Of a DNA stretch of 64,000 nt, positions 36,801-48,889 are shown in pieces. The stretch's first letter is position 1. Every line of letters begins with the position of its first letter. The DNA is from Hymenolepis diminuta. Its lineage: Eukaryota; Platyhelminthes; Cestoda; Cyclophyllidea; Hymenolepididae. The notes below the pieces were generated by a model. That model worked only from the letters and a program-made list of their open reading frames with translations, did not search any database and was not told where the DNA came from. The DNA is taken from positions 1,998,644 through 2,062,643 of the forward strand of contig CAADRB010000020.1 of NCBI GenBank assembly GCA_900708905.1. The letters run 5' to 3'. Position numbers and translations under genes: made by a program.

Positions 36801-39766
36801 ATCTAACTTCAGTTCTGGTTGCTGAAATGCTATTAAAAAGTGTATATGCGTTTATTCTAGTTGAACCATCCTCGGGTTACTTAACATCAATAACTACTGT
36901 TCAGCGATGTCGTCACACTTCCCTAAACATTCGCGCTCTGGGTGACACCATAACTACGACAACCACAGCTGATCGATCAAGTTCTAATGAGGGCAGAGTT
37001 CTTCAGCGCCATCCAAGTTTGCGTTACATGGTCTCTTATTTGGGTGTTTTACCTTCTCACCAAATGGATCTTCAGCACGCCCTCAAAAGCGTTCATCAAG
37101 CCCTTTATACCTGTATGCCTCGTATCATCAACTCGGCTATTCTCAGTTGTCATAAGAACTTACTGTGGTATCGTCTATTTGACTCTCAGTACTTCCCCTC
37201 AACTCAAATCTCTGACTACCAAGAAGGTGTAGAGGAAATTGGACAAGAAGCTGTCTCTCTTCTAAACTCTGAAGTTGTCCACCGAGGTCTTTCTTGTGAT
37301 GAATTCGGGGACTTGATTAGTTCCGCTCCATTGAAACTAGATCTTTTAAGAATGGATCCAAGATTGATTGAGCTATTGAAGATAAGTGGGAAACATCTGG
37401 CTACCTCAGTGGTTAATCACCTGAATGCTAGTGGGGGAAAAACTGTGGCGTTTATCTTCTCTGAAACCTCCGATGGATGGACGCATCTGGTGGTCATTGA
37501 TCCGACATTCCGTGAGGGTCTGATTCAAATTTCTTGGAGAAGGGATAGTAGTAGTGTGGGTAGATGTCAGATATTGATTACGCCTCAACCAGCAGAGGTG
37601 GGGAGTGTTCAGTCGCCTTCAGTTAAGTCAAGGCTCTACTCAATACTTCGAAATATCCTCTCCAGTGTGAATCGAACTGTTGAGGGAGTGCCGATGGGGG
37701 AACGACCTGAGGAATTCGAGGAGTTCTGGGATTCATATGTAAGTAGATTTGGTTTTATGTTCAATTTAATTGATTTATTTGAAACAGTTTGCAGTCGGAT
37801 TTAAGGCTTTGAGTTTGGGGTTTGGAAATAGGATGATATATGAAAGTTAGGATTCCCTCGAAAGCTGAAAATCAATGTCAAAAGTTATATTGTGGTTTCC
37901 TTATTTGTTTACAGAATTTGACTAATTTGTGATTCCTTTGCTTGTGAAATAGTGATCTTGTCAATGGTGCAAAGGCATTGGTCTATTTTCTACGAGCATT
38001 CACCTAAAATTTCATTTCACTGCTGATTTTATTATTCTTTCCCAAATTCACTTGCAGTGAACTTTCACAATTTGAGAGATGAGGATCGACTTCATAGGGT
38101 ATTTCAGCCATGGGAGACCGGTCACACCAAAGATTTAATTTGCGTCTTGAGTGATCCCCTTTAATCATGACTTTCCTTCTGGTTCTTATTGGTGCATGGT
38201 GGCTTAAAAGGAGTTTCAGTGTAAGAGAGTCAAGGAGAATCTTGGCCACTGGATTTCTCAAAGGTATAATTTCGGCATAGGTAGGAACTCAAATAATTAA
38301 ACGGATAAACAAGCATGCGAACTAAAGCAGGAATTTTCTAGATCACTCAGTGGGTGGTCAGTGGGCAATTGATGAGTCGAAAATCGAAACAGCGCAGCTA
38401 AGCCATTATTTTTTCACCAATCAATATTCCAGTTCATTTATTGATTCCCTGGGAAACAGGTTGTGGCTAGTCTAAATTTAACAAATAGCAAGTATGATGT
38501 TCACATGTGTAACGTCCAACTTGATAAGTTATGAAAATTTAGGGACGATTCCCTGGTTTCATCGTTTTGTTGTCCTCATATAATTTTCTCATGCATTTAA
38601 GATTGTTGAATCGCTCATTTAGGCTCCAAAAATATGAAAATTTAGTTTAGTTCTCTTGCAGCTTAAGTCTGTTCCCATCACTCTGTAATAGGAACGTCAA
38701 AAAGATAGACTGGCTTTATGACTAGTTCACTTTACTTGGTCTTCGACTGAGAACTGAGGGTTCTTTATAATAGATATGATTTGCCTCTTGCTATAAGCAA
38801 TAGTGGTCGAAAAGTAACTCCTTATTTTAATAAGCGCATGCATGACGTGATTTTTCTACTTGAAGTTTGAATTCGCCTGCAGTCTCTTAAACCTCTCTGG
38901 ACCTATGGCCTTAATTATTATATGACAGCTCTAGGGCGTCTTTGCATCGATCTGATCATGTACTTCCGAAATGACCAATCATAATCTTTCCATTCGAATA
39001 ACTGGTTTTTGAACTGCCACAAGATGTACCTTCATGAACGTTTAAAGGTCACATCTTTTTTATTGATTTATTTAGTCCGTATCATCAACAAAACTATTAA
39101 GTTTGCGTTTGTTTTAAAATAAATATGAAACTATGACAATTTTATTTCAAATAATAAACATCTCTTTGTTTTTTTCACCTTTAGGATGCTTGAGAAGTTT
39201 ATTTATGTTTATTAATTTTCAAGAAGATCGAGGACAAGTGTAGTTGTTTTCTTTTAAATTAGTCAAGGTTCGAAATCCCTATCAGTCTCATCCTCGCATA
39301 TTTAACAAGTCAGATCTATTTTGTTCGTTATCAGGAAAAAGCTTACATCTTAAATGGCTCGAGTTGAAAAAATGGGTAGTTGTACTACCGCGGAGTGTTT
39401 TAGTCGATATAAGCTTTTCAATCTCACTGTATAACTGTTTCTCCTCTAACGTAAATCAAAATTCACCGCCGTAATTCGTCTTATTCTAGGGTTGTCTTCA
39501 TTTCCATTAACTCTCGTTTTAAATAGTTTTAAATGTTTATCCTTCAGGAATTCACAATGATGGCTGTGTTCAGAAGCACAGGGAGTATGGAAGCTTCAAT
39601 ACGAAACCTCTCTAACCCTTCAATAACACCTGCGCCCTCATCAAATATGCCCCCTCCGCTTCCAAATTCGTTAATCGCCTCCAACATCTATCGAACTCAC
39701 TTGATGTCAGCCCTGAAACTTCTCATTGAAATTCTAACACTCCATGCATGGAATGATCTTCATTGA
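15801..39766 (+). CDS. SZT2: KICSTOR complex subunit SZT2
   Basis: SZT2 is the large scaffold of KICSTOR; with KPTN, ITFG2 and C12orf66 it recruits GATOR1 to lysosomes so that amino-acid loss shuts off mTORC1. Exons: 15801-21735, 23570-25984, 26180-26326, 26391-26683, 26761-27222, 28140-28880, 28967-29297, 29432-29784, 31722-32330, 36571-36682, 36861-37738, 39548-39766. Phases match throughout, giving 12,495 nt or 4,164 residues; human is about 3,400. The N-terminus (HKVSHNTRVEWFVGNI, then YRITFVVDLSDSM) matches the family start, with a VWA-like DxSxS motif at residues 111-115. Low-complexity inserts explain part of the extra length: Ser-rich 1530-1620, Asp/Ser/His-rich around 3600-3670. Cys clusters lie near 1740-1765 and at 2667-2706. 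The exon at 36571 and the last exon rest on phase and acceptor quality. Introns hold LTR-like and repeat sequences. Confidence 0.9.
21736..23569. other. SZT2 intron 1
   Basis: A 1.8-kb intron (GTAAGT donor, TTTAG acceptor). It contains a 125-codon open frame on the minus strand (22363-22740) that is Lys- and Cys-containing and unlike anything I recognise. No TE landmark was seen. Confidence 0.8.
31160..31560 (+). repeat. Dispersed repeat family B, copy 1
   Basis: Similar along its length to 48890-49340. Shared blocks in order include GAAAGCAA-TGAAATTGG-like sequence, CTTGTC(T/C)ACGAT, TATTGACC(G/A)GTT, an ATCA-TG-G stretch, TTCAATTC and a final AGAGC-GTAAG. It lies in the 1.9-kb SZT2 intron between the exons ending 29784 and starting 31722. 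Identity of the element is unknown. Confidence 0.55.
32482..32598 (+). other. SZT2: Possible additional SZT2 exon
   Basis: Between a TTTTCGTAG acceptor and an AAG|GTAAAT donor lies a 39-codon phase-0 open stretch that would insert cleanly between the exons ending 32330 and starting 36571. Its second half (FNPLERKFVSVARIEIN, then EERRK) looks protein-like. A second acceptor at 32511-32512 gives another frame. I cannot recall enough of the SZT2 C-terminus to decide. Confidence 0.3.
33085..33160 (+). repeat. tRNA-like SINE head (candidate)
   Basis: GGTGACGTAGAGG near 33102 fits a pol III box A with one mismatch, and GGATTCGATGC about 40 bp further resembles a box B. The spacing is right for a tRNA-derived promoter, but the sequence does not fold as an intact tRNA. 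It lies inside an SZT2 intron. Confidence 0.35.
34190..34335 (-). repeat. Repeat family C with peptide trace, copy 1
   Basis: The minus strand reads HHEVQKLDVRMKRRWEMIAE followed by VSAQTDVKIVKSFHVQLKAM with no stop over about 45 codons, immediately after TTTTCAG, which looks like a splice acceptor. The same peptide order appears in decayed form on the minus strand near 39.0 kb and on the plus strand near 63.3 kb. It lies antisense in a 4.2-kb SZT2 intron. Confidence 0.5.
35765..36060 (-). mobile_element. LTR-like element (solo LTR or TRIM), minus strand
   Basis: On the minus strand a GC-richer block has CATATAAAGCTGTCC (TATA box), about 170 bp of pyrimidine-rich sequence, then TTGGTCAAATCGG and CTCTTGGTGTTCCG. 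The same order with similar wording occurs on the plus strand at 53980-54235. No coding capacity for gag or pol was found. Solo LTR or a terminal-repeat miniature element is inference. Confidence 0.5.
38920..39015 (-). repeat. Repeat family C, copy 2 (decayed)
   Basis: The minus strand reads VQKPVIRMERL, stop, LVISEVHDQIDAK, aligning with copy 1 (VQKLDVRMKRRWEMIAEVSAQTDVK). It is interrupted by stops. It lies in the last SZT2 intron. Confidence 0.5.
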
Positions 39767-40019
39767 CCCCTTTGTGATTCCTACTTTTGTACAAACCGAA
39801 TGGGCCTTCAAAATATACATTTCCTTCTTCGATACTATTACTCTTAAAGTGAAATGTTTTTTGCGTTTGTTGGATAAATTATGGTTAGATTTGGTGTATA
39901 TACACTGGAGATCTATTAATGGAAGATCAGAACGTAAAATAGACCAACGAGCTTACTTTAATTTGATCTATTTAACTCAACCTTATATCTACTAGCTCCG
40001 TGGTGACGCTTGTTTCCGT

Positions 40020-40230
40020 CATGTTTTCAATCCTTCTTCCTACTCCCCCCTTTTTCCTCTCATTTCTTCCTCTTATCCAATGAACAAGTAGTCCAACCTA
40101 ATTCTTGGCTTAGGAAAGGCCGCTGTTTCCTGTTGTTACCCCTTAGGAAGATCACTAATTCTAAAAGAAGGGATGTGTAAGCCTGACTTGATTGGATCCC
40201 TACTTTCAAGAGTCCATTGGTACATATTCA
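40020..40230 (+). repeat. Dispersed repeat family A, copy 2
   Basis: Pyrimidine-rich start (TCCTACTCCCCCC), then TAGTCCAACCTAATTCTTGG, TTAGGAAAGGCCGCTGT, CTTAGGAAGATCACTAATTC and an AAGAAGGGATGTG block. Order and wording match copy 3 at 53.4 kb closely and copy 1 at 13.8 kb more weakly. Confidence 0.6.
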
Positions 40231-41953
40231 GGACATAACTGAACTTATTAAGTGATTAATAGGGGTGCATTGTAACAGAGTCAACTAGTCCCCGAAGTTG
40301 CTTATCGATTTATCTCAGTTTTCTACCTGCAGCTAATTGGAGCTTATGCTCTGATTACGACTCCCGTCCAACAATTAAGTTATTAGTTTTTTAGCAGTTT
40401 TCTCACTGAAACATACTGAACCTCTTTCTCACTCTACCAGTACACTTCTTATCAAACTGATGCCTTAAAAGAATATTCACGCCGCAGTTTTCGTCCTTTG
40501 TAAGAGCTTGGAAAGGCAAAGACTTAACAAGATTTCCTTTTCCGACGCCTGTAACTTCTAAGCAGCGCCATTTTCCCAGTATAAGAATAGTTTCTAGTTT
40601 CCAAATCTACTTTTCTCCCACGCTTTTACTAAATTGTGGGTCTGGGAAATTATATTCAGTACTTCGTAAGTTATTCGGGTCATCCCGTCCTAGTGCACTC
40701 GTAACCCTCATATAGATGGTTCGTCAACTAGAAATCGAGCCCTTCAGTTTGTTTAAGGGAAGTGTTCATCTTTTACCACCTTTATATCTATCGGAAATCA
40801 GTAGTGTGTTGTAAATATGGATTTAGTGGGAATTTAGTGACTGAAATAGTCATTTAGTTGTGGTCGCTGTAAAAATATCTAAATAGCACTTTCTCAACCA
40901 TGTATTCACTGAAATATCATAGCTTATATTTCCAAGATAAATGTTTATAAACTCCCCAGTTGTATAATGGGTTTCGTTGGACTAAGAACTGAAAGACAAT
41001 AGCCTGTCTTTCAGACAAACCATCAAAAGTTTATTTGTCCTACTAACAAATTCGGTTACTTGACCTAAGACAGCTTGTAACAGCTCATATTATTAAGTTG
41101 TTGTGTCTATGCCATACAGATCATGAGTCTTAGAGAAATAGTGTGCATAGGTAATCCGCAGAACCTTCGGATAAATTCAGATTCTGAAAACTGATACCGT
41201 TCTACTATTTAAAATTGGTATAATTCCTGAAAATAATGTGATTCAGGCCCACACCTCATCTGGGTTTTACTAGCTACAAGTAAGGGTAGACACACTGAGA
41301 TGGCCATGACAAACTTCTTGATTTAATCGATTGACCAATTAACTTAGATTCCTGAAGCTCGGGGTAAATGCGTTCGATTACGGTGCACTGAAATATACCT
41401 ACGAAGTAACTCGTAGACAACTTGAAGAATTCCGAATTCGGATTAAAAAATGTACGTTTGGCGTCATAGCTCCGACTCCCTATCTCTTTAATCGCCACCA
41501 ATACTTATTTAGTTCCACGAATACGATTTTTTTTTTCATGGATAATACTAACACTAGCAACGCCAACGATTTTCGAAATTGAAATTCAAATGAAGAGAGA
41601 TGAAATCACTTGTTGTAATTCTTTTACTCCACACCGTGTTTACACTCATGAACTACACGTGAACTTGTAAAGTTCATAATCTATTAACGCCTAAATTTAC
41701 CACCCCCAAATATGTAAGGCGAACCCTCCGAAGTGGTAAATACGGACTCCATCTAGCAATGACCACCTATTTAGGAATTTGATGGTACCAATAAGACATA
41801 ATAACAACACCAGAATTTGAACGACTTTCTACAGAAAATTGATCTCAAGAAACACGAAATCAGAGAAGCACTAGTGACACTTGTAAGAGACTGCACCAGC
41901 ACAGCGTGGCCAGATCGATAACATTTTCGGATTCGAGATATAGAAATAGCGGG

Positions 41954-41959
41954 TTTATT
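41954..41959 (-). promoter_or_regulatory. LUC7L polyadenylation signal AATAAA
   Basis: AATAAA on the minus strand about 65 nt after the LUC7L stop, giving a short 3'UTR. Confidence 0.65.
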
Positions 41960-42023
41960 TAATCACAAAAATTACACAAAAATTGAGTTCAACCGGTAAT
42001 ATTTACACACACAGATAGTGCCC

Positions 42024-43307
42024 TCAGCGATCATACGATCGGGAGCTTTTCTGTTTGTGCCTTCTTTCGCGACTATCATCTCTATGGCGCCTACCGCTGC
42101 TGCTACTACCACCACCATTTGATGATTTATGATGTCTATCGCGTCTATGACTACGAGACCGACTCCGTGAACGACTATGCCGACGTCTGCGTTCTCGATC
42201 CCTATCTCTACTCCTATCACGCTCCCTGTCTCTCTTAGAACTTCTTCTTGCTTCAGCATCCTCCCGTTGCTTTCTAATTAAATCATTCTCTTCCACGTAC
42301 TGTCTTAATCTCTCCAAGTGCTCTCGAATGGTGATAAATCCTAAATGAAGTTTGCCACCAAAATGATCCGCGAGACGTCGGTCATTATCATGAACACCAA
42401 GATAAGCTGAGCAGACATCACAGACACGGAGTTTTTGTTGTTGATAAGTACTCACTGGGATAGCGTTCCGAAGATCAGCTTCGTATTTGGCCTTCTCGTT
42501 GTTTAACTCCTCAACACGATTCATTAGCTCCAGAGATTCTTCAACCAGGCCCTCGTTGCCTTTTTTCTCCGCTTTCGCCAAAGTGACACCAATTTCTTCA
42601 CTGAGCTTATTGATTTTTTCGACTTGCTGCGCTGCCTCCTCTGTCAACTCCTCTTGCGTCTCCTTCAGTTTCGCCTTTGCCTGTTCGGTTCGGCGATTAG
42701 CATCATTTACAAAATTTTCCAAATGCCTTAAAGCCTAAGAGAAAGAGTTTTTTTTAATGGCGCTTACGTCAATTTCGTAGTAGTATTGTCTCTTTTGAGC
42801 AGCCAGGCGGTAGTCCGATTTGAGTCCAGCCTCGTGAATATTGAGACATTCCCCTATGTCCATCCTCTACAAGAATGGGGGAATAACATAAGAGACAACT
42901 AAACGTACCGTTCCAGCGAGAATCTCATGTGGACAGCATTCGAGAAGGAAACTCTTGCAAACCCGAGGGTCGTCGAATTCAATGTGCTTCTTGCCTCCTG
43001 TTTATTGCGTGTTCAAGAAATTAATAAGAAAAGATACAAAACACTCGTTTATACCCTAGTCGTCATTTACTTACATGACTTGGAAGTCAACCGATTAACA
43101 ACTTTCATGGCATCACCTTAAAAGTAAGAGAGACTGTGTGAAGCGAATTCTACGCTTTAGCTAATTTACCCCTATCATGAACCCAGATGAACTCATATCA
43201 TATTAAAAGAAACTGATAGTAAAAATACAACACAGTGCTTCCTTACCATCCCTAGTGGCGCCCAGAAGTTCATCCAGAAGATTACGAGCCTGATCAGCCG
43301 CAGACAT
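42024..43307 (-). CDS. LUC7L: LUC7-like U1 snRNP-associated splicing factor
   Basis: LUC7 proteins sit on U1 snRNP and influence 5' splice-site choice in the nucleus. Exons (minus, high to low): 43307-43247, 42997-42909, 42866-42768, 42734-42024. All are GT-AG with phases in agreement, totalling 960 nt and 319 residues. The N-terminus (MSAADQARNLLDELLGATRD) is the family's first helix. CCCH finger residues appear in RVCKSFLLECCPHEILAGT and MDIGECLNIHE. A long acidic/basic coiled coil follows. The C2H2-type finger reads LRVCDVCSAYLGVHDND, then RLADHFGGKLHLGF. The tail is RS/RD/RE-rich (about residues 245-319). Length and order fit LUC7L/LUC7L2 rather than the longer LUC7L3. Three short introns (about 30-250 nt) interrupt it. 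Confidence 0.96.
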
Positions 43308-46300
43308 CCCCCAAGGAACCCGACGATGAAGAGTGCAAAGTGCGACTTAGCTTATTCAAACAAATCTTAAACAAAGTACTGCAAGATACTGTCTTAATTT
43401 TCGCTAATTTTACTAATTCCTTTACCAATTTAAATATAAAATTTTAAAATGATGCAAATTTAATTGAACATTTTGGTTTATTAAAGCATTTGACCGTTGT
43501 TGAAGACTAAGAATGAGAAAATCACTCATTTAACAGTTCAACACAGAGTTCCTAAAAATAAATTATTATCAGAATGATTGCAAATATTATGCTATTTCAT
43601 GAAGCTCTATTGTTATTTTTCACCAGTGAGTCATTTTTATTATGTGACTCTCATTAATTAAACTTCATTTAAATTTAATGCAATTCAATCAATATTTTAC
43701 CACTGTATCAGAAGCAATTGAGAATGATGAATGATTCTTAATGTCCCACGTACTTGATTGTTTGTAAAGACACGTGGATCAGATCTCCAAATAAAAATAA
43801 CCATCATTTATTTTGAGAACCATCGAATTTAATAACAACTGTAGAATTAGAAAATTCGTTATGGAATATGTTGCATTTCGTTTTTTCCTATTATCGCTAA
43901 CACACCAAAAATATTGCTTTTCGAAAAAAAATTTTGTTCAATGCGCGTTATCCATACATTCATGCCCGAAATTGAAGAGGTTGGAAGGAGTCAAGGCGAA
44001 AATTTATTACCTTTCTAATGTTCATCATTGCCAGTCAATATCTCTGGAGCTGATGACAATAAATACAGCTTTAAGTAAAAAATTTTAGTAGTAAAAATAT
44101 CCAGCCACAGTCGTGAGAGTAGATGTAATGCAAAAAATTAGATGCAAACTGGAAAATTAGTAATTTCACTATTACATTAGTTCGNNNNNNNNNNNNNNNN
44201 NNNNNNNNNNNNNNNNNNNNNNNNNNNNNNNNNNNNNNNNNNNNNNNNNNNNNNNNNNNNNNNNNNNNNNNNNNNNNNNNNNNNNNNNNNNNNNNNNNNN
44301 NNNNNNNNNNNNNNNNNNNNNNNNNNNNNNNNNNNNNNNNNNNNNNNNNNNNNNNNNNNNNNNNNNNNNNNNNNNNNNNNNNNNNNNNNNNNNNNNNNNN
44401 NNNNNNNNNNNNNNNNNNNNNNNNNNNNNNNNNNNNNNNNNNNNNNNNNNNNNNNNNNNNNNNNNNNNNNNNNNNNNNNNNNNNNNNNNNNNNNNNNNNN
44501 NNNNNNNNNNNNNNNNNNNNNNNNNNNNNNNNNNNNNNNNNNNNNNNNNNNNNNNNNNNNNNNNNNNNNNNNNNNNNNNNNNNNNNNNNNNNNNNNNNNN
44601 NNNNNNNNNNNNNNNNNNNNNNNNNNNNNNNNNNNNNNNNNNNNNNNNNNNNNNNNNNNNNNNNNNNNNNNNNNNNNNNNNNNNNNNNNNNNNNNNNNNN
44701 NNNNNNNNNNNNNNNNNNNNNNNNNNNNNNNNNNNNNNNNNNNNNNNNNNNNNNNNNNNNNNNNNNNNNNNNNNNNNNNNNNNNNNNNNNNNNNNNNNNN
44801 NNNNNNNNNNNNNNACAGACAATTTTTGATTTTTCCGAGTGAAGTAACTAGCACTTTTGTAGCTGATATACGTAAAATTCTACTGACACCTAAAGAGCAG
44901 ATATATACTTACTATTCTTAACCGATAACTCCTTTTACCATATAAAAATCAAGAGTTAATTGTGGACGACTTTCTACTCTAAAATGGAACCTTTTATAAC
45001 AGAATTAAGCGTTACAATAATATTGCAAAATTAATAGCTTAATGTTGATGACAGATAATAAATCATAAAACGACAGCAGCCTATCATTTACAACCAAATA
45101 TTTTACTTGAACATTTCCAACGTCGGTTGAAAGCCAATCTGGATGATCTTTGGAAGTCATTCTTGGCATTCGATCTACTCTCGAGGATGGCCTTATCTGT
45201 TCGGCAGCACAAATGGGTTTTGAAATTCCTTTTAAATTACTTAGTCAACTTTTATCTTAGCCCTGATTCTGAGGTTCCCAATACCTAAATCCTACAACTC
45301 AAATTTCCATAAACCTTAAATTTTCCAAAATGCCCTGCCTACCACCTCAATGATTAAAATCTTTCCGCATGTTTTCCTTCACTATGACGTTATTCGAAAG
45401 CTTCTTAAACCAAGTTATGGTCTATTTTCACCCCTTCAAAGAGGTAAAAAATAATTTCACTACCCTTAAAAATGGTAAAGAATCTGCCGTTTTTGTGAAT
45501 CAAAATCAAATCAAATTTTGGCTGAAATTCCGTAAACACACTAAAGTTTCTACTCTTAATTGATTAAGAGCTGAGATTGATATAAACTAAGGCTCCAATA
45601 GAACCATATATATGGGTTATTCATATTAGTTTTCAATGTCTAGCCCTTAAATTATCACATTTAAATGTCCACGATAGACATTAGAAGGCAGCAGCCGGAG
45701 CAACGATTCAAATTTATATGACCAGTTCTAAAATCACACTACTGCCAATTTATTTCAATCTTTAAATTGGTCAAGCACTTATATGGAAAACAAAAAAGAA
45801 ATAAAGAAAGATGTGCGGCGTATGTATAAAAAAATATTTAAGATTTTCGTGTTTGTGTCTGTTCATTATCTGATAAAACATTTCTGATGTAATCTGTCTG
45901 TTCCAAGTTAATACGGATAATATTAAAATTTATGGTAATTACTTGAATTCCAGTTACAATATTTAAAAATTCGTTGTTTATTTGCGATTCTTCAAAAAAT
46001 TTCGAATCTTTCAGATATAAAAGATATGGCAAATATGCTGTTAATATATTTTAACGAGTGTCCAAAAAAGTGGCATATATAGTTTTAAGTATCTAGACAG
46101 CATTTTAATTTAAGCTAATCAATAATTCCAAAATTTATAAATTTTCTTTGTTGTGCCTCAAGGAAGTATTTTATTAGTGATAAACTTGATTGCCATTGAC
46201 TTTGACATTTAAATTGTAGTATTTAGAATAAAAATTGAAAATAACAAAAATTATTAAGCAAAAAATTAAATTTATAAAATGACTAGTTAGTGACAATTTT

Positions 46301-46423
46301 ATTGTAACTTTTTGCTTGCTATAAAATTTTGTTTGTTTTGCGTTTTAGCTCACGTTGGCGCACTTTCCTTAGTTCTGTGTCGGGCACGTTTGCTTCGTTA
46401 TTGTTTGGTTGTCTTAGGCTAAA
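43308..46423. other. Intergenic between LUC7L and eL21 (divergent)
   Basis: Very AT-rich, containing both 5' regions and the assembly gap. I see no exon or recognisable repeat in the sequenced part. Immediately before the eL21 start, CACTTTCCTTAG at 46359 could be a 5' TOP-like pyrimidine tract, and TTGTCTTAG at 46407 is acceptor-like. Confidence 0.6.
44185..44814. other. Assembly gap (630 N)
   Basis: Run of unknown bases. Nothing can be said about its content. Confidence 1.
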
Positions 46424-46939
46424 ATGACTAACACAAAAGGATATCGTCGTGGTACGAGGTACATGTTTGCTAGGAAATTCAGGAAGCATGGACCTTTACC
46501 AGCGTCTGTATATATGCGCGTTTACAAGCGTGGCGATATTGTCGACATCGTCGGTGATGGTGGTGTCCAGAAAGGTATGCCACACAAGAGCTATCACGGC
46601 AAAACTGGACGTGTATTTAACGTAACCAAGCATGCCGTCGGTGTCATTGTGAACAAACGTGTTGGGTAAGTTCTTATTTTCACACTTTTATGTGTTAGAA
46701 ACCGTATCATCCCCAAACGCATCAATGTGAGGGTTGAACACGTTCGTCCGTCTAAGTGTCGTGTTGAGTTCCTCAATCGTGTTAAGGAAAACGATGAGAA
46801 GCGCAAGTTGGCTAAGGCCGAAGGCAAACAATACAAGCTTAAACGAGAACCCGTTGGACCTCGTCCCGCCCATTTGGTTCGTACCACTCTTCAGCCTGTT
46901 GTGACCCTCCAGCCTCTACCATACGAGTTGATTGCATAA
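46424..46939 (+). CDS. RPL21: 60S ribosomal protein eL21
   Basis: Structural protein of the large ribosomal subunit. Two exons, 46424-46665 and 46699-46939, join to 160 residues, the usual eukaryotic length. The product starts [19 protein letters not shown], has [39 protein letters not shown] and [10 protein letters not shown], and ends PYELIA, all hallmarks of eL21. The intron (46666-46698) is only 33 nt with GTAAGT and TTAG ends, and splits a Gly codon. The reading frame across the junction agrees with the family alignment (NKRVG then [10 protein letters not shown]). Abundant basic residues fit an rRNA-binding protein. Confidence 0.98.
46666..46698 (+). other. RPL21: 33-nt intron in eL21
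   Basis: GTAAGT donor, TGTGTTAG acceptor. Splicing restores the conserved frame, while retention would shift frame (33 nt keeps phase but adds an in-frame stop, TAA, at the donor). It is close to the minimum length for a functional spliceosomal intron. Confidence 0.93.
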
Positions 46940-47763
46940 ATATACATATAATTTTTGGGATTGTGCTTCATGTTCGTGCTTTTCTCATTTGATGAATAAC
47001 TTCCTGATGCTTAAGCTAAGTGATATTCGTTGTATACCCATCAGCTACATAGGTCTTACCTAGCGTTGCTTTATATGCTTTCTCTACAAAAATATTCATA
47101 CGGATTTATTTGATTTATATTGTGGATTATGTGCATTTGGATTTTTTTCTCCATTCGTGGTATCTGTGTAAATTTCGTTTCTGGCTTTGGTGTTTAATGT
47201 TAGTACAGTCAGCTTTTCTGTATAAATTCGATGTATGTGGCGATTGGCTCTCTGGAAATTTACAATCTTGATTGACTTGAATAATCATTTATTAAGTCGG
47301 TTGGAGTAGTCTGGTTTTAATATTGCCTGTTTCTATTTTTTCCTATACGATGGGTGTTGATCGTTATTTATTTATTAATCTCTTACTTTATTTGTTTTTT
47401 GAAGACTGAATTCCTTTACGGGGGAGTAATTTTGTTCTCACTTGACTTCGCTTATTGTTGAGCCTTTAAGTATCAGGTTGAAAATTGAATAGCGGTTGCA
47501 ATGCATGTATTACTTTTGACTTCTAAGTAGCATTGTTTCGCTTTAGTACAAGTTTTCCATTTGATTGTTTATGCATCCTTTCAACGCGCGAGTTGAATGC
47601 TTTTGATGCTTCAATCTGTCGTTGTTCAAGGATATGTTAAGTGATATTTCTTACTATACCATACTTTCTTTCTATACTCGCTTGAACCTGCGTCTAGGTT
47701 CCTTAGATAAGTGGCCAAAATAATCTAACGATGTAATTGATGTCTAATTATTTCGATAGCTAA

Positions 47764-48482
47764 TATGTGCGCCGGTAACGTGGTGGCTAGCCTGCCTGTA
47801 TGCAAATCCTTCGAACGGTGTGACCACGATTATGAATAATGATGAGCGAGGAGAGACGATCATATGCAATTTTTCATGGCTAAATTTGGTAGGGTCATCC
47901 TGTTTAATACTTGATATGAACAGTCTGTTACGTGACGGGTTTAAAGTATCTGATGCTGCCAGCGAAGCTGCTTTTAGAGCACCGAATTAGGCTTGGTATA
48001 TCCTCGTAAAGTATATGATCTTCCTAAGGTTAACACCAGTCAACAACCTTTCCCCGGGTGAGAAGAGCAATCGTTGAGTGGGACCACGTGTACATTGAGC
48101 AATTGGAAATGAACAATAGGAAGTGGGGAGGAATTGGGAAAAAGTGGAAATCGTCGGCACTTAATGAGGCCCCAGTTATAAGAGATAGGTGGGGTGGGGC
48201 ACGGTAAGGCGGTTGTTATTCGGTCTGCGACCGATCAAGAATCATCGAATAACAACTACGTATGAGAAAGTATTGCCACGATACTGAGGTGGTACAGGCA
48301 ATTGAGTCAGTGTGCGCAGGTACTGTAGATTTCAAGCCCCAAGAACTCCGCCAATTAGCAATGTGGTCGGGCTTTGTACGTAGAGGTATGGGATAATGGC
48401 CCAATCTAACTTGGGCATCATCAAATAATTATGGCATCCACAGCCTTTTATAAGTGGTGCCGTATGATGTGCGCCGGTGAGG
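47764..48482. repeat. Possible element bounded by GTGCGCCGGT direct repeats
   Basis: ATGTGCGCCGGTAACG at 47765 and ATGTGCGCCGGTGAGG at 48469 flank about 700 bp that is GC-richer than its surroundings and lacks open frames. This could be a small terminal-repeat element or a tandem duplication boundary. Only the 12-bp repeat is direct evidence. Confidence 0.35.
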
Positions 48483-48889
48483 GAAAGTAAATTTTTAAAA
48501 ATATTTACTGGTTATGATAGAATCAAGGCGGGAAGGGGAAATATGTAAAGATAGCTGAATATTGCTACAGTCAAGTGATGTTTGTAAATGCCCGACGATT
48601 GAGAACAATAAGTCGTCGTCGATACCACTCCATCACGGGGGTCTAGTTGCATGCACAATCGTCAATCATCGCATAGAGATATTGATAACTAGACATGGCT
48701 TATGTCTAACGAAGAATGTTTGTTTATAGCCTAAACATTTTAATCAATAAGTTGGGGTGGCTCTTCCAGGCACCTGCGAAGCGTTTAGCAAAATGAGTGA
48801 CTGAACATTTATGTAATTTGGCCTCGTTCCACATCTCATTACCGAGCCACCAGGTCAATGTTTTTATGACAAAATTACTAATATGATCA

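Larger units (their letters stand above)
39767..42023. other. Intergenic: SZT2 3' flank and LUC7L 3' flank
   Basis: Convergent gene ends. It contains repeat family A copy 2 (40020-40230) and the LUC7L poly(A) signal. I saw no canonical AATAAA close behind the SZT2 stop. Short open frames here have no recognisable content. Confidence 0.6.

Noticed and set aside
38004..38261. 85-codon minus-strand frame in the last SZT2 intron (HHAPIRTRRKVMIKGDHS)
   Set aside because: It looks protein-like in places but no family or splice context could be assigned.
43061..43110. Possible extra LUC7L exon (GDAMKVVNRLTSK)
   Set aside because: It is in frame after exon 1, but joining 43247 directly to 42997 gives the correct phase and the conserved family sequence (GGKKHIEFDDPRVC). 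The stretch is better read as intron.
44172..44854. Two long minus-strand open frames over the N run
   Set aside because: They consist almost entirely of unknown residues and are artefacts of the assembly gap.
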